A DNA stretch of 64,000 nt, from contig JAQVNJ010000016.1 of NCBI GenBank assembly GCA_028703175.1, positions 1-64,000 of the forward strand. Reading direction: 5' to 3'. A program made the translations under genes and the position numbers. The notes under the pieces were generated by a model, which had not been told where the DNA came from, made no database searches, and was given only the letters and a program-made list of their open reading frames with translations. How positions within the stretch are numbered: the first letter of the stretch is position 1; every line of letters begins with the position of its first letter. The DNA is from JAAYCB01 sp012744395 (GTDB taxonomy: Bacteria; Planctomycetota; Planctomycetia; Pirellulales; Thermoguttaceae). Shown one piece after another: positions 54,311-62,366 of the stretch.

Positions 54311-55451
54311 CGCCTTTCTTGATCCGTGGGGTAGAGTTGCCGCGCCTGGCGGCGGTTTCCAGGATGCCGACCAGAACCAGGACGCAGGCGACCAGCAGCA
54401 GTATGATCGCGGCCCCAGCCGCGTCGACCTGGTGGAGCAACAGCGCGCCGAGGCCGCACGTGGCGGTTGCCAGGTAGATCGTGCCGACGGCCTGCGGTTT
54501 GGTCATGCCGAGGTCCACGAGCCGGTGCGAGAAGTGGCTCTTGTCTCCTTCGAAGGGACTTCGGCCTTGGCGGAGGCGAATCAGAACCACCGTGGCCGTG
54601 TCATAGATCGGCACGGCCAAGACGCACAGCGGAGCGAGGATCGCGTGCCGCGGCACGTCGCCGTAGCCGGCAAACGTGGCTGTCAGCGTCGCCGTCGCCA
54701 GCATGTACCCGATCAGGTAGCTGCCGGTGTCGCCCATGAAGAGCCGGGCCGGCGGCCGGTTGTGCCAGAGGAACCCCAGCAGGGAGCCGACGATCACCAG
54801 CAGAAAACCACCCACGAAGAGTTGCGGCTGGCGGGTGACCGGATCGGGGGCGATCAGCATCACGACGGCCAGGATCCCCCCGGCGATCGCCGCGACCCCC
54901 GCCGAGAGCCCGTCCATGTTGTCCAGCATGTTGAACGAATTGATCAGCCCGACGATCCACAGGACGCTCAGAAGACCGGTCAACCAGGGAGCGTCGAGGA
55001 ACAACTCCAGCCGCCAGCCCGCGTGGACCACGATCGCCGCGACGAGCGTCTGGACGACGAGCCGGACCTTCCAGCCAAGCCCCCAGCGGTCGTCGATCAA
55101 CCCCAGGATCACCAGGACGGTGCCGCCGCCCAGCAGAATCCACAACCTGGACGATTCGTCGATCAGGCCGGGCAGGTGGATGGAAATCTCGCTGGGCAGC
55201 CAGCGGACCCCGGCCGCCTGGCCGGCGCCGGAGACAGACGCCAGCGCGATCTGGCCCGCGGCAAACGGGAGGATGATCCCCAGCCAGATTGCCAGGCCGC
55301 CGCACGTCGGCATCGGGCTGGCATGGACCTTGCGATGGCCCGGCGAGTCGATCAGGCCCCAGGCGGGCCCGAACCGGCGGACGCAGAACGCCGCCGCCCA
55401 GGCAACAAACATGCTCGGCAAGAGCGAACCGAGAATCAACCAGAGCCACAT
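54297..55451 (-). CDS. WecA/MraY-like undecaprenyl-phosphate sugar-1-phosphate transferase
   Basis: A 384-residue polytopic membrane enzyme. The glycosyltransferase-family-4 (MraY/WecA) motifs are RKVHASPMPTCGGLAIW, LGLIDDRWGLG, NSFNMLDNMDGLSAG, LFMGDTGSYLIGY and DKSHFSHRLVDLGMT. It transfers a sugar-1-phosphate to undecaprenyl phosphate, starting glycan chains on the cytoplasmic side. The ATG at 55451 overlaps the previous gene's stop in TGATG, indicating translational coupling. With the O-antigen ligase it forms a short surface-polysaccharide unit. WecA rather than MraY is chosen because MraY-specific residues and a cell-wall cluster are absent; the sugar is unknown. Confidence 0.9.
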   Translation of the reverse strand: MWLWLILGSLLPSMFVAWAAAFCVRRFGPAWGLIDSPGHRKVHASPMPTCGGLAIWLGIILPFAAGQIALASVSGAGQAAGVRWLPSEISIHLPGLIDESSRLWILLGGGTVLVILGLIDDRWGLGWKVRLVVQTLVAAIVVHAGWRLELFLDAPWLTGLLSVLWIVGLINSFNMLDNMDGLSAGVAAIAGGILAVVMLIAPDPVTRQPQLFVGGFLLVIVGSLLGFLWHNRPPARLFMGDTGSYLIGYMLATATLTATFAGYGDVPRHAILAPLCVLAVPIYDTATVVLIRLRQGRSPFEGDKSHFSHRLVDLGMTKPQAVGTIYLATATCGLGALLLHQVDAAGAAIILLLVACVLVLVGILETAARRGNSTPRIKKGDEGK

Positions 55452-55999
55452 CACGCGGTCCGCCTTTCCCGAATCCAATCGTGCAGGTATCGCCGGCATT
55501 CGGCGAAAAAAGCCTGGTAGTCCTGGCGTTGATAGTCTGGAAAGGTCCACGCGTGATGCCGCCAGCGGCCATGCCGGTAGGAGAGCGTGACTTCGGCGTA
55601 GATCCCTCGCGACAGGTAAACCCGGTGGGTGAAGTCCTTGGTCGAAGCGAGAACGAGTTTGCCCAGATTCAGATACCCCGGGTCCACGTTCAGGGGCCGC
55701 TCCTCCGGTCCGCCGCCGCGGTCTGCATACTCGGCCTCCCAGGCGTTCGTCTCGAGCTTGACTTCCGGCAGGCGCGCCGGGTTGAATCCTGGCGCGAATC
55801 CCCAGAACTCCTTCTTCAAGCCCGCCCCCATCGAGCGGCGGTAGTAATCCGTCTCGCGGAAGTCGAACCGCCCGCTGTCGAGGACCGGCTCGCCCCACGC
55901 GTTTGCGGCACGGCGCCGGGCCCAGTCCAGCGCGCCATCATGACGGCTGAAGGCCGCAACGATCAACATGGAAGGGGGGGGAGGGCCCGGGTCACCCAT
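55451..55999 (-). CDS. DUF4416 family protein
   Basis: A 182-residue cytoplasmic protein matching DUF4416: TDYYRRSMGAGLKKEFWGF, LPEVKLETNAWEAEYAD, RPLNVDPGYLNLGKLVLAST, KDFTHRVYLSRGIYAEVTLSY and WTFPDYQRQDYQAFF. The family is uncharacterised and often sits near glycan genes. The chosen ATG at 55999 gives MGDPGPPPPSMLIVAAF, resembling typical family starts; an inner ATG is at 55969. Its stop overlaps the start of the WecA-like gene. Confidence 0.85.
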   Translation of the reverse strand: MGDPGPPPPSMLIVAAFSRHDGALDWARRRAANAWGEPVLDSGRFDFRETDYYRRSMGAGLKKEFWGFAPGFNPARLPEVKLETNAWEAEYADRGGGPEERPLNVDPGYLNLGKLVLASTKDFTHRVYLSRGIYAEVTLSYRHGRWRHHAWTFPDYQRQDYQAFFAECRRYLHDWIRERRTA

Positions 56000-56154
56000 A
56001 GATCCGCCGGCCGCTGGGCAAAAAAAGGATCGTCGCTGGGGGGAAAAGCCGCCAGGTGGCAACTATCGGCTGCCAAGCCAGCTATTCTAGCATGGCCCGG
56101 CGGAAAAGTTGACGGGGCTCGTCCCGCTGCTTCACGGCGAGCCCGGCGGCCGGG

Positions 56155-57657
56155 CTACGACTTGGGAACCACGATCAGCGCTTGTTCCTTCTGGCCGGAG
56201 ACCGCCACGCGCAGGCGTACGTCGCCGTCGCGGTTGGCGACCGCGGATGCGAACTCGCGCGGCGTGCGGACGGGCTGGCGGTCCACGTGCGTGATGAAAC
56301 TCCCTGGTCGGACGCCGGCTTTCCATGCGGGGCTGTCCGCCTCGACTTCCGTGACGACCACGCGATCGTCGAAGAAGCGCATGCCCGCCGCCCTCCGCAC
56401 CTCCGGATCGACGGCGGCGGTGGTGTACTCAACCTGCATTCCTCGCCACGCCGGCCTGGGGCTGGTGACGACTTTCTTGCCGCGGACGGGAAACTTGCTC
56501 AGGGCGACCTCGATCTCCTGTTCCTTCCCCTCGCGGACGATGCGCAGCCGGACCTTCGCCTCCACCGGCAACTTGCCGACCTCGCGAACCAGCCCGTCGG
56601 CATCGTGGATCGGCTTGCCATCGACCGCGGTGACAAGATCGTCGGGCAAGACTCCAAACCTCTCGGCCCGCGACCCCGGTTCCACGTGGCGCACGCGGAT
56701 TCCCGTCTTGCCCGCGAGAATCTCCGCGGGGGAGAGATTGACCGGCTGGACGCCGAGGAACCCGTATTCGACCTCGCGGCCGCGTTTGAGCGTGTCGACG
56801 ACGCGGCGAAACGTGCCGTCGACCGGATAGGCATAGCCGGCCGCCGTCTCGTAGCCGGCGACGGCCGCGAGCGAAGTCGTCAGGCCGACCATCTTCCCCT
56901 CCAGATCGACCAGTGCGCCGCCGCTGGTTCCCAGGTTCAATTTGGCATCCGTCTGGATCAGCGTGCCGAAGTGGTGCAGGGTTGTCTTTCCCACCGTGTC
57001 TTCTTCATCCGGCAGGGGGGCGGCCTTGCGATTCAGATTGCCTACAATCCCCCAACTTGCGCTGGCCTGGCCGTCGCGAGCGATCGCATAGGGGTTGCCC
57101 AGCGCGATGACGAACTGGCCGCGGCGGAGGGCCGCCCCGTCGCCCAGCGGGATCGGCACCAGGTTGTTCGCGTCAATCGCCAGCAGGGCCAGATCGCTTC
57201 GCGGATCGGCCGCCTTGATCCAGGCGGGATATCGCTTGTGCTCGCAAGTCGTCACGAAATACTCGGAGTCTGCCTCGAGCACGTGGTACGCCGTGAGAAT
57301 CAGGCCGAGGCGATCGACCACCACCCCCGTGGCATACTCGATGGGAATGAAATCGGGGTCCTCGGGCGCGGGCATTCTCTGCGGCACAATCGGCATCCCC
57401 AGCGGTCCCGGACGGATTTCGAAATTGAGGCTCTGGCCCGCCACACGCTTGCGAACCAGCGAAATGGCCACCACGGACCGGGAAGCCTCGGCAACCACGT
57501 CGACTACGGCCGCCTCCAGGGCGGCGATCGCGGGCGGAGACGCGGGCGGAGACGCGGGCGGAGACGCGGGCGGAGACGCGGGCGGCTGCGCCGCCGCGGA
57601 ACCTGCCAAGATGAGAACGCAGCCGAGCACCGACACAATCCGCGGATTGCCGCTCAT
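56155..57657 (-). CDS. HtrA-like periplasmic serine protease with two PDZ domains
   Basis: A 500-residue exported DegP/HtrA-type trypsin-like protein. A signal peptide (VLGCVLILAGSAAAQ) is followed by a PASP repeat encoded by four perfect 12-bp repeats. The catalytic triad is visible: His in LTAYHVLEAD (about residue 125), Asp in DPRSDLALL (about 155) and Ser in GTSGGALVD (about 245). Two PDZ domains follow (GFLGVQPVNLSPAE..., MQVEYTTAAVDPE...SPAWKAGVRPGSFITHVD). It should degrade or guard envelope proteins. The ATG at 57657 follows GGAG. It lies 70 bases after recA on the same strand, but a regulatory link is not proved. Confidence 0.9.
   Translation of the reverse strand: MSGNPRIVSVLGCVLILAGSAAAQPPASPPASPPASPPASPPAIAALEAAVVDVVAEASRSVVAISLVRKRVAGQSLNFEIRPGPLGMPIVPQRMPAPEDPDFIPIEYATGVVVDRLGLILTAYHVLEADSEYFVTTCEHKRYPAWIKAADPRSDLALLAIDANNLVPIPLGDGAALRRGQFVIALGNPYAIARDGQASASWGIVGNLNRKAAPLPDEEDTVGKTTLHHFGTLIQTDAKLNLGTSGGALVDLEGKMVGLTTSLAAVAGYETAAGYAYPVDGTFRRVVDTLKRGREVEYGFLGVQPVNLSPAEILAGKTGIRVRHVEPGSRAERFGVLPDDLVTAVDGKPIHDADGLVREVGKLPVEAKVRLRIVREGKEQEIEVALSKFPVRGKKVVTSPRPAWRGMQVEYTTAAVDPEVRRAAGMRFFDDRVVVTEVEADSPAWKAGVRPGSFITHVDRQPVRTPREFASAVANRDGDVRLRVAVSGQKEQALIVVPKS
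57530..57585 (-). repeat. 12-bp tandem repeat within the HtrA-like gene
   Basis: Four exact copies of GCGGGCGGAGAC (57530-57577) plus a partial fifth encode the PASP linker repeat behind the signal peptide. Such repeats change length by slippage, so the linker may vary between strains without frameshift. Confidence 0.85.
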
Positions 57658-57727
57658 AGACACTCCAGAATCAACATGCTGAGCCCCTTTCCACGCCGGC
57701 CGACTGGCCAACCGCCCGCGGCGGCGA

Positions 57728-58789
<1,062 letters not shown>

Positions 58790-58918
58790 TGCGCGTCTCG
58801 CCTTCCCTTTGGTTACCGTGACCATGTTTCGCCCCGTTATCTTACCCGAATCGGCGCCAATCGCCACATACCGGAAGAGTCGAGCGAAAAGCAGCCGCCT
58901 TCCTCTGTACGCATGAAT

Positions 58919-58947
58919 ACTATAGGGGCATGCATCGGTCGGAACAA
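58919..58947 (-). promoter_or_regulatory. Sigma70-type promoter of recA
   Basis: On the minus strand TTGTTC (58942-58947) and TATAGT (58919-58924) are separated by 17 bases, about 130 bases before the recA ATG. This is a good consensus match. It follows the terminator hairpin of the upstream gene, so recA probably has its own promoter. Confidence 0.6.
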
Positions 58948-58986
58948 GGGCGTCTTTTCAGGAAATCGGCCCGTGAATTCGGCCAA

Positions 58987-59008
58987 GAACCCCCGTAATA
59001 TGGGGTTC
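58987..59008 (-). terminator. Hairpin after the PAC2-family gene
   Basis: A 7-bp perfect stem GAACCCC/GGGGTTC with an 8-base loop begins 2 bases after the PAC2-gene stop (59011). No T-run follows, so it is a weak or Rho-assisted terminator. Confidence 0.5.
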
Positions 59009-59010
59009 GG

Positions 59011-59859
59011 TCAGATTCCGGGTCCCTCCGCTTCGGATTTCAGCAGGTCGTAGTCGTATTCTTCCTCGAGGCGGCGGACTTCCTGGGCAAGTTCCTCGTC
59101 CTGCTCGACAATGCTGGAGACCTGGAGTTCCCACTCCGTGCTCACCGTGAGAAGGGCATCGGAGTCCAGCGGCAAACGGAGGATCTTCGCCAGCCGCCGC
59201 GTGACGGCGGCGATACAGGGGGGATTGGCGCCTTGCAGGTAACCGGGGATCTCGGCCACCAGGGAGATCATTTGCAGGCCCGCCGACGCCGCCTGGGCCA
59301 TCAAGTAGTTGGTGAACGAACCAGGCCCCTGGTAGTCGCTGCGGCGGACCCCGTACGGCTCCATCTCCGCCAGCAGACTCGCATCCGAACAGGTGATGAA
59401 GAGCCGCGGCTCCCGCGTGTGGGGGACGGAGCCCCCAAAAGAGCCCACAAACAGGATCTTCTCAACCCCGATCTGGCGGGCGAAGCGGAAGATGCACTCG
59501 CCGAAGCTGTGCCAGTGAAGATTCGGCTCTTTGCCCAGGAAAAGGACCAGGTTCGCCGGCTGATGGCAATAGAAGCGATTTGTCGGCATTTCGATCTTCT
59601 TGAGCAGACCGCCCGAGACCTCCACGTGCGGCCGAAAAATCGAGGCGACCTCCATCGGACCGGGGATGTTGTAGATATAGAACGGTTCGGGATTGATTTC
59701 GGCAATCGGCTCCGCGCCGAGCAGATCGACCAGCCGCTGGACCGTCCCGGACGACACGTCGCCCCCGTCCATCCATCCCGTAAAGGCGAGCACCAGGGTA
59801 GCGCGGTCGATCGAGGGGTGGCGGCCAATCTGAAGGGTCTCGTCGATGGGAACCGGCAT
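59011..59859 (-). CDS. PAC2-family protein
   Basis: A 282-residue cytoplasmic PAC2-fold protein (proteasome-assembly-chaperone-2-like, named for archaeal and eukaryotic homologues; bacterial members are of unknown role). The typical strands are seen: LVLAFTGWMDGGDVSSG, FGGSVPHTREPRLFITC and GPGSFTNYLMAQAASAGLQMISLVAEIPGYLQG. A C-terminal acidic coiled-coil segment (EQDEELAQEVRRLEEEYDYD) ends the protein. The start is the ATG at 59859 (MPVPIDETLQIG); the longer frame has no support. It precedes recA on the same strand with a hairpin between them. Confidence 0.85.
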   Translation of the reverse strand: MPVPIDETLQIGRHPSIDRATLVLAFTGWMDGGDVSSGTVQRLVDLLGAEPIAEINPEPFYIYNIPGPMEVASIFRPHVEVSGGLLKKIEMPTNRFYCHQPANLVLFLGKEPNLHWHSFGECIFRFARQIGVEKILFVGSFGGSVPHTREPRLFITCSDASLLAEMEPYGVRRSDYQGPGSFTNYLMAQAASAGLQMISLVAEIPGYLQGANPPCIAAVTRRLAKILRLPLDSDALLTVSTEWELQVSSIVEQDEELAQEVRRLEEEYDYDLLKSEAEGPGI

Positions 59860-60019
59860 GATGAGTCTTCGAGCGTAGAACGAGAAGGGCGCGATCGGCG
59901 CGGCGCTGGTGGGCCAATTGCGTTCTGAAATCGGCCGCCAGCCTTCAGCCAAGCCAGTTTTCCCATTGTATCGGCTTGGCGCTATCGACGCCAACGCTCT
60001 CGGCAGAGGAGGAGCCGCG

Positions 60020-60124
60020 CCTCGCTCACGCTGCGGGGGGGACTCGCCTACGCTGCGGAGTTGGGATGACCTCGCTTACGCTGCGGGTTGGGATGGAGGT
60101 GGCTTACGCGTCGCGCTGGGATGG
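60020..60124. repeat. Imperfect tandem repeat upstream of the HEAT lipoprotein
   Basis: Four imperfect copies of a 23-28-base unit with core CTCGCTTACGCTGCGGGTTG lie between the PAC2 gene and the HEAT-repeat gene. The core translates on the other strand to NPQRKRG-like peptides that I recall from spurious planctomycete proteins, which suggests a dispersed repeat family. Confidence 0.7.
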
Positions 60125-60214
60125 AGGCGGCCGGCGCTAGTAGCGGTCGATGAATCCTCGGCCGCCCTGCGGCGGTTGGCGGAATCGCGGCAATCGAACG
60201 CCCGAGATTTCGTC

Positions 60215-60244
60215 TTGGCACGGCCGGCGGGGGTCTGTTATAGT
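60215..60244 (+). promoter_or_regulatory. Sigma70-type promoter of the HEAT-repeat lipoprotein
   Basis: TTGGCA (60215-60220) and TATAGT (60239-60244) are 18 bases apart; the start codon is about 60 bases downstream at 60303. Both boxes are close to consensus. Confidence 0.55.
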
Positions 60245-60302
60245 CCCCACCCCGACGCACCCGATCTCGCGGCGGCAGGTCACGACTGGCGGACGTAATT
60301 CA

Positions 60303-60998
60303 ATGCACTACAGACACTTAGGGCAGATCGCCACGCTCGCCCTGCTGATGGGGCTGCTCGGCGGAATAGGCTGTTCGGCGGCGGCATGGCGAAGAGGGCT
60401 GCCGCGCCCGTCGCCGAAAACCGATGTCGTGCCGGGGCTTGTCCCACCCCACGAGCAGATTTCCACCCTCCGCCGACAGCGAGATACAGCGCGGAGTCTC
60501 TCCCCGGCGGAGGCCTCGCGGCTCTCTTCGGAATTGGCCAATCGCTACGCCGAGGAGCAAGATCCTCTGATCCGAGCGGAAATCGTCAAGACTCTGGGCG
60601 CACTGGGTACAAGCGAGGGCCGGAGGGCGTTGCGGGCGGGGATGCAGGACTCCAACTCCGATGTCCGTGAGGCGGCATGCGACGCCTGGGGCGCGGTCGC
60701 CGATGAAGAGGCGGTAAGCGAACTGGCCCGAGCCCTGTCGAGCGACGTGGACGAGCAGGTCCGATTCGCCGCGGCCAAGGCCCTCGGCCGCACGCGGGGG
60801 CCCCAGGCGGTCGCCGCCCTCGGCTCGGCGCTTGAGGATCGCGATCCGGCCATGCAGTACGTCGCCATGGAGAGCCTGCGGAAATCGACCGGCGAGAACT
60901 TTGGCCACGACGCGCGGATGTGGCGCCAATACGTCCGCGGAGAGACGCCCACGCGATCGGAAACCTCTGTCGTGTCCACGTTGCGCGGCCTGTTCTGA
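60303..60998 (+). CDS. HEAT-repeat lipoprotein
   Basis: A 231-residue protein with a lipoprotein signal (ATLALLMGLLGGIGC, Cys23). A basic/proline linker precedes four or five HEAT-like repeats (SDVREAACDAWGAVADEEAV, EQVRFAAAKALGRTRGPQAV, PAMQYVAMESLRKSTG). HEAT repeats of this PBS-lyase type act as protein-binding scaffolds; no enzymatic residues are visible. The start is the ATG at 60303; the frame extends upstream but without a signal peptide in place. It has its own promoter and no operon partner. Confidence 0.85.
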   Translation: MHYRHLGQIATLALLMGLLGGIGCSAAAWRRGLPRPSPKTDVVPGLVPPHEQISTLRRQRDTARSLSPAEASRLSSELANRYAEEQDPLIRAEIVKTLGALGTSEGRRALRAGMQDSNSDVREAACDAWGAVADEEAVSELARALSSDVDEQVRFAAAKALGRTRGPQAVAALGSALEDRDPAMQYVAMESLRKSTGENFGHDARMWRQYVRGETPTRSETSVVSTLRGLF

Positions 60999-61340
60999 CC
61001 GGAGGCCCCACCTCCAGCGACAAGGGCTGTGTCGCCAACCGCCGCTCGCTGCGCGTCAAGTCGTACAGCGCGCATACAGCAAGCTCGATCTCGCTGGGAG
61101 GACCGGGCGAACTCTCCCGGCGAAAGACCGCTGGCTGACGGATGGCACGCCCGCGTGCTGAGAAGACGGGATCGGTCGCCCTCGGCCCATGCCGCCGCAA
61201 TTTCTGGTCCACTGACCAGGTGTAGCTTGAAACCCGCGTGACTGCCATGCTCCACTCCCCCAAGATGGGTGTGTGTAGTTGGTCTGCCCGGCAGGCGGCG
61301 ACCGGGTCCGATCGGGCCTGCCAGGGCGCGACGGAATAAC
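60999..61340. other. Intergenic region upstream of tRNA-Leu
   Basis: About 340 bases without a supported gene. The open frames on both strands have no recognisable homology. The promoter for tRNA-Leu begins at its right edge. Confidence 0.5.
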
Positions 61341-61369
61341 TTGCCAGCGCGGATCTTGTATCGTAGAAT
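61341..61369 (+). promoter_or_regulatory. Sigma70-type promoter of tRNA-Leu
   Basis: TTGCCA (61341-61346) and TAGAAT (61364-61369) are separated by 17 bases, 41 bases before the tRNA 5' end. This is a good stable-RNA promoter. Confidence 0.65.
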
Positions 61370-61410
61370 CGGGGCATTCCGATTGGCCGAGAGGCCGGTC
61401 GATGGATCGC

Positions 61411-61493
61411 GCCGGAGTGGCGGAATGGCAGACGCGCTGGACTCAAAATCCAGTGGCCGCAAGGCTGTGTGGGTTCAAGTCCCACCTCCGGTA
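61411..61493 (+). tRNA. tRNA-Leu (anticodon CAA)
   Basis: An 83-nucleotide class II tRNA. The acceptor stem is GCCGGAG/CTCCGGT plus discriminator A; the anticodon stem TGGA/TCCA closes loop CTCAAAA (anticodon CAA). The long variable arm GTGGCCGCAAGGCTGT and T-arm TGGG TTCAAGT CCCA are typical of tRNA-Leu. No CCA is encoded. Confidence 0.96.
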
Positions 61494-61748
61494 CTGATTG
61501 CCCCACAGGTGGTTGCGTCGCCTGTCGCGGGTCCTCCTCTATTGGCAACGCGGGCGCTGCCACTTTCGGCCCGCGCAAATTTTGTTCCCCAAGGATCGTT
61601 GAACACCGCCCGATCGCGAATCGTCGAAATCCTGCGGACACGTCCACCGGAGCGGCACGAACAACTTTTCAGCCAGATTGGCGGCATGACCGCCTGGAAT
61701 GCCAGGCATCGAACCACCTGAACGCGAAGTCAAGGAGAGGCAACCAAC

Positions 61749-62243
61749 ATGATCAGCAAGAAAATGGCAGATGCCCTGAATCTGCAAATGAACCGCGAGT
61801 TCTTCAACGCCCGGCTGTACCTGTCGATGGCGGCGTTTTTCGAGGCGCTGAATATGCCGGGCGCCGCGAAGTGGATGGAGGCACAGGCGGACGAGGAAAC
61901 CGGCCACGCGATGCGCCTCTACAATCATCTTCGCGATCGCGGAGCGCGGATTTTGCTTGGGGGGCTGGAACCGCCTCCCATGCAATGGGACAGCCCACTG
62001 GCCGCGTTCGAGGCCGCCTACGAGCACGAGTGCGAGGTCTCCCGGCAATTCGACGAGCACCTGACCTTTGCGCAGGCGGAGAAGGACCACGCGACCGCCG
62101 TCTTTCTCCAGTGGTTCATCAACGAGCAGGTGGAGGAAGAGGCGACCGTGGGTGGAATCGTCCACAGGATCAAGCTGATCGGCGACCATAAGGGCGGTCT
62201 GTTCATGCTCGATCGCATGCTGGGCGAACGCAAGGCGGACTGA
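61749..62243 (+). CDS. ftnA: Ferritin (FtnA type)
   Basis: A 164-residue non-heme ferritin that forms a 24-subunit iron-storage shell. The ferroxidase residues are present: Glu17 in MNREFFNARLYLSMAAFFE, Glu50 and His53 in DEETGHAMRL, a further Glu in the YEHECE segment (about 94) and the EQVEEE cluster (about 127-131). Length and the LQWFINEQVEEEATV stretch match FtnA. No heme-ligating Met of bacterioferritin is evident. The ATG at 61749 follows GGAGAGG. It is a single gene downstream of tRNA-Leu. No Fur box was recognised. Confidence 0.95.
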   Translation: MISKKMADALNLQMNREFFNARLYLSMAAFFEALNMPGAAKWMEAQADEETGHAMRLYNHLRDRGARILLGGLEPPPMQWDSPLAAFEAAYEHECEVSRQFDEHLTFAQAEKDHATAVFLQWFINEQVEEEATVGGIVHRIKLIGDHKGGLFMLDRMLGERKAD

Positions 62244-62366
62244 CAACGCCACAAACGAATTGGATTGGCGCGGCGGATATTCTCGCCCAGCCCTCGATGA
62301 CTACGGTTCGCAACTGGTTCGGTCGTACGATGGGCTGGTTGATCGTGCATCCGTAGGAGTCCCACG

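Noticed and set aside
58790..59010. LexA/SOS box upstream of recA
   Set aside because: No convincing CTGT-N8-ACAG or Gram-positive-type CGAAC-N4-GTTCG operator; the nearest match has a poor left half.
60020..60124. CRISPR array
   Set aside because: The repeat units are imperfect and nearly contiguous with no spacers of uniform length, and no cas genes are present.
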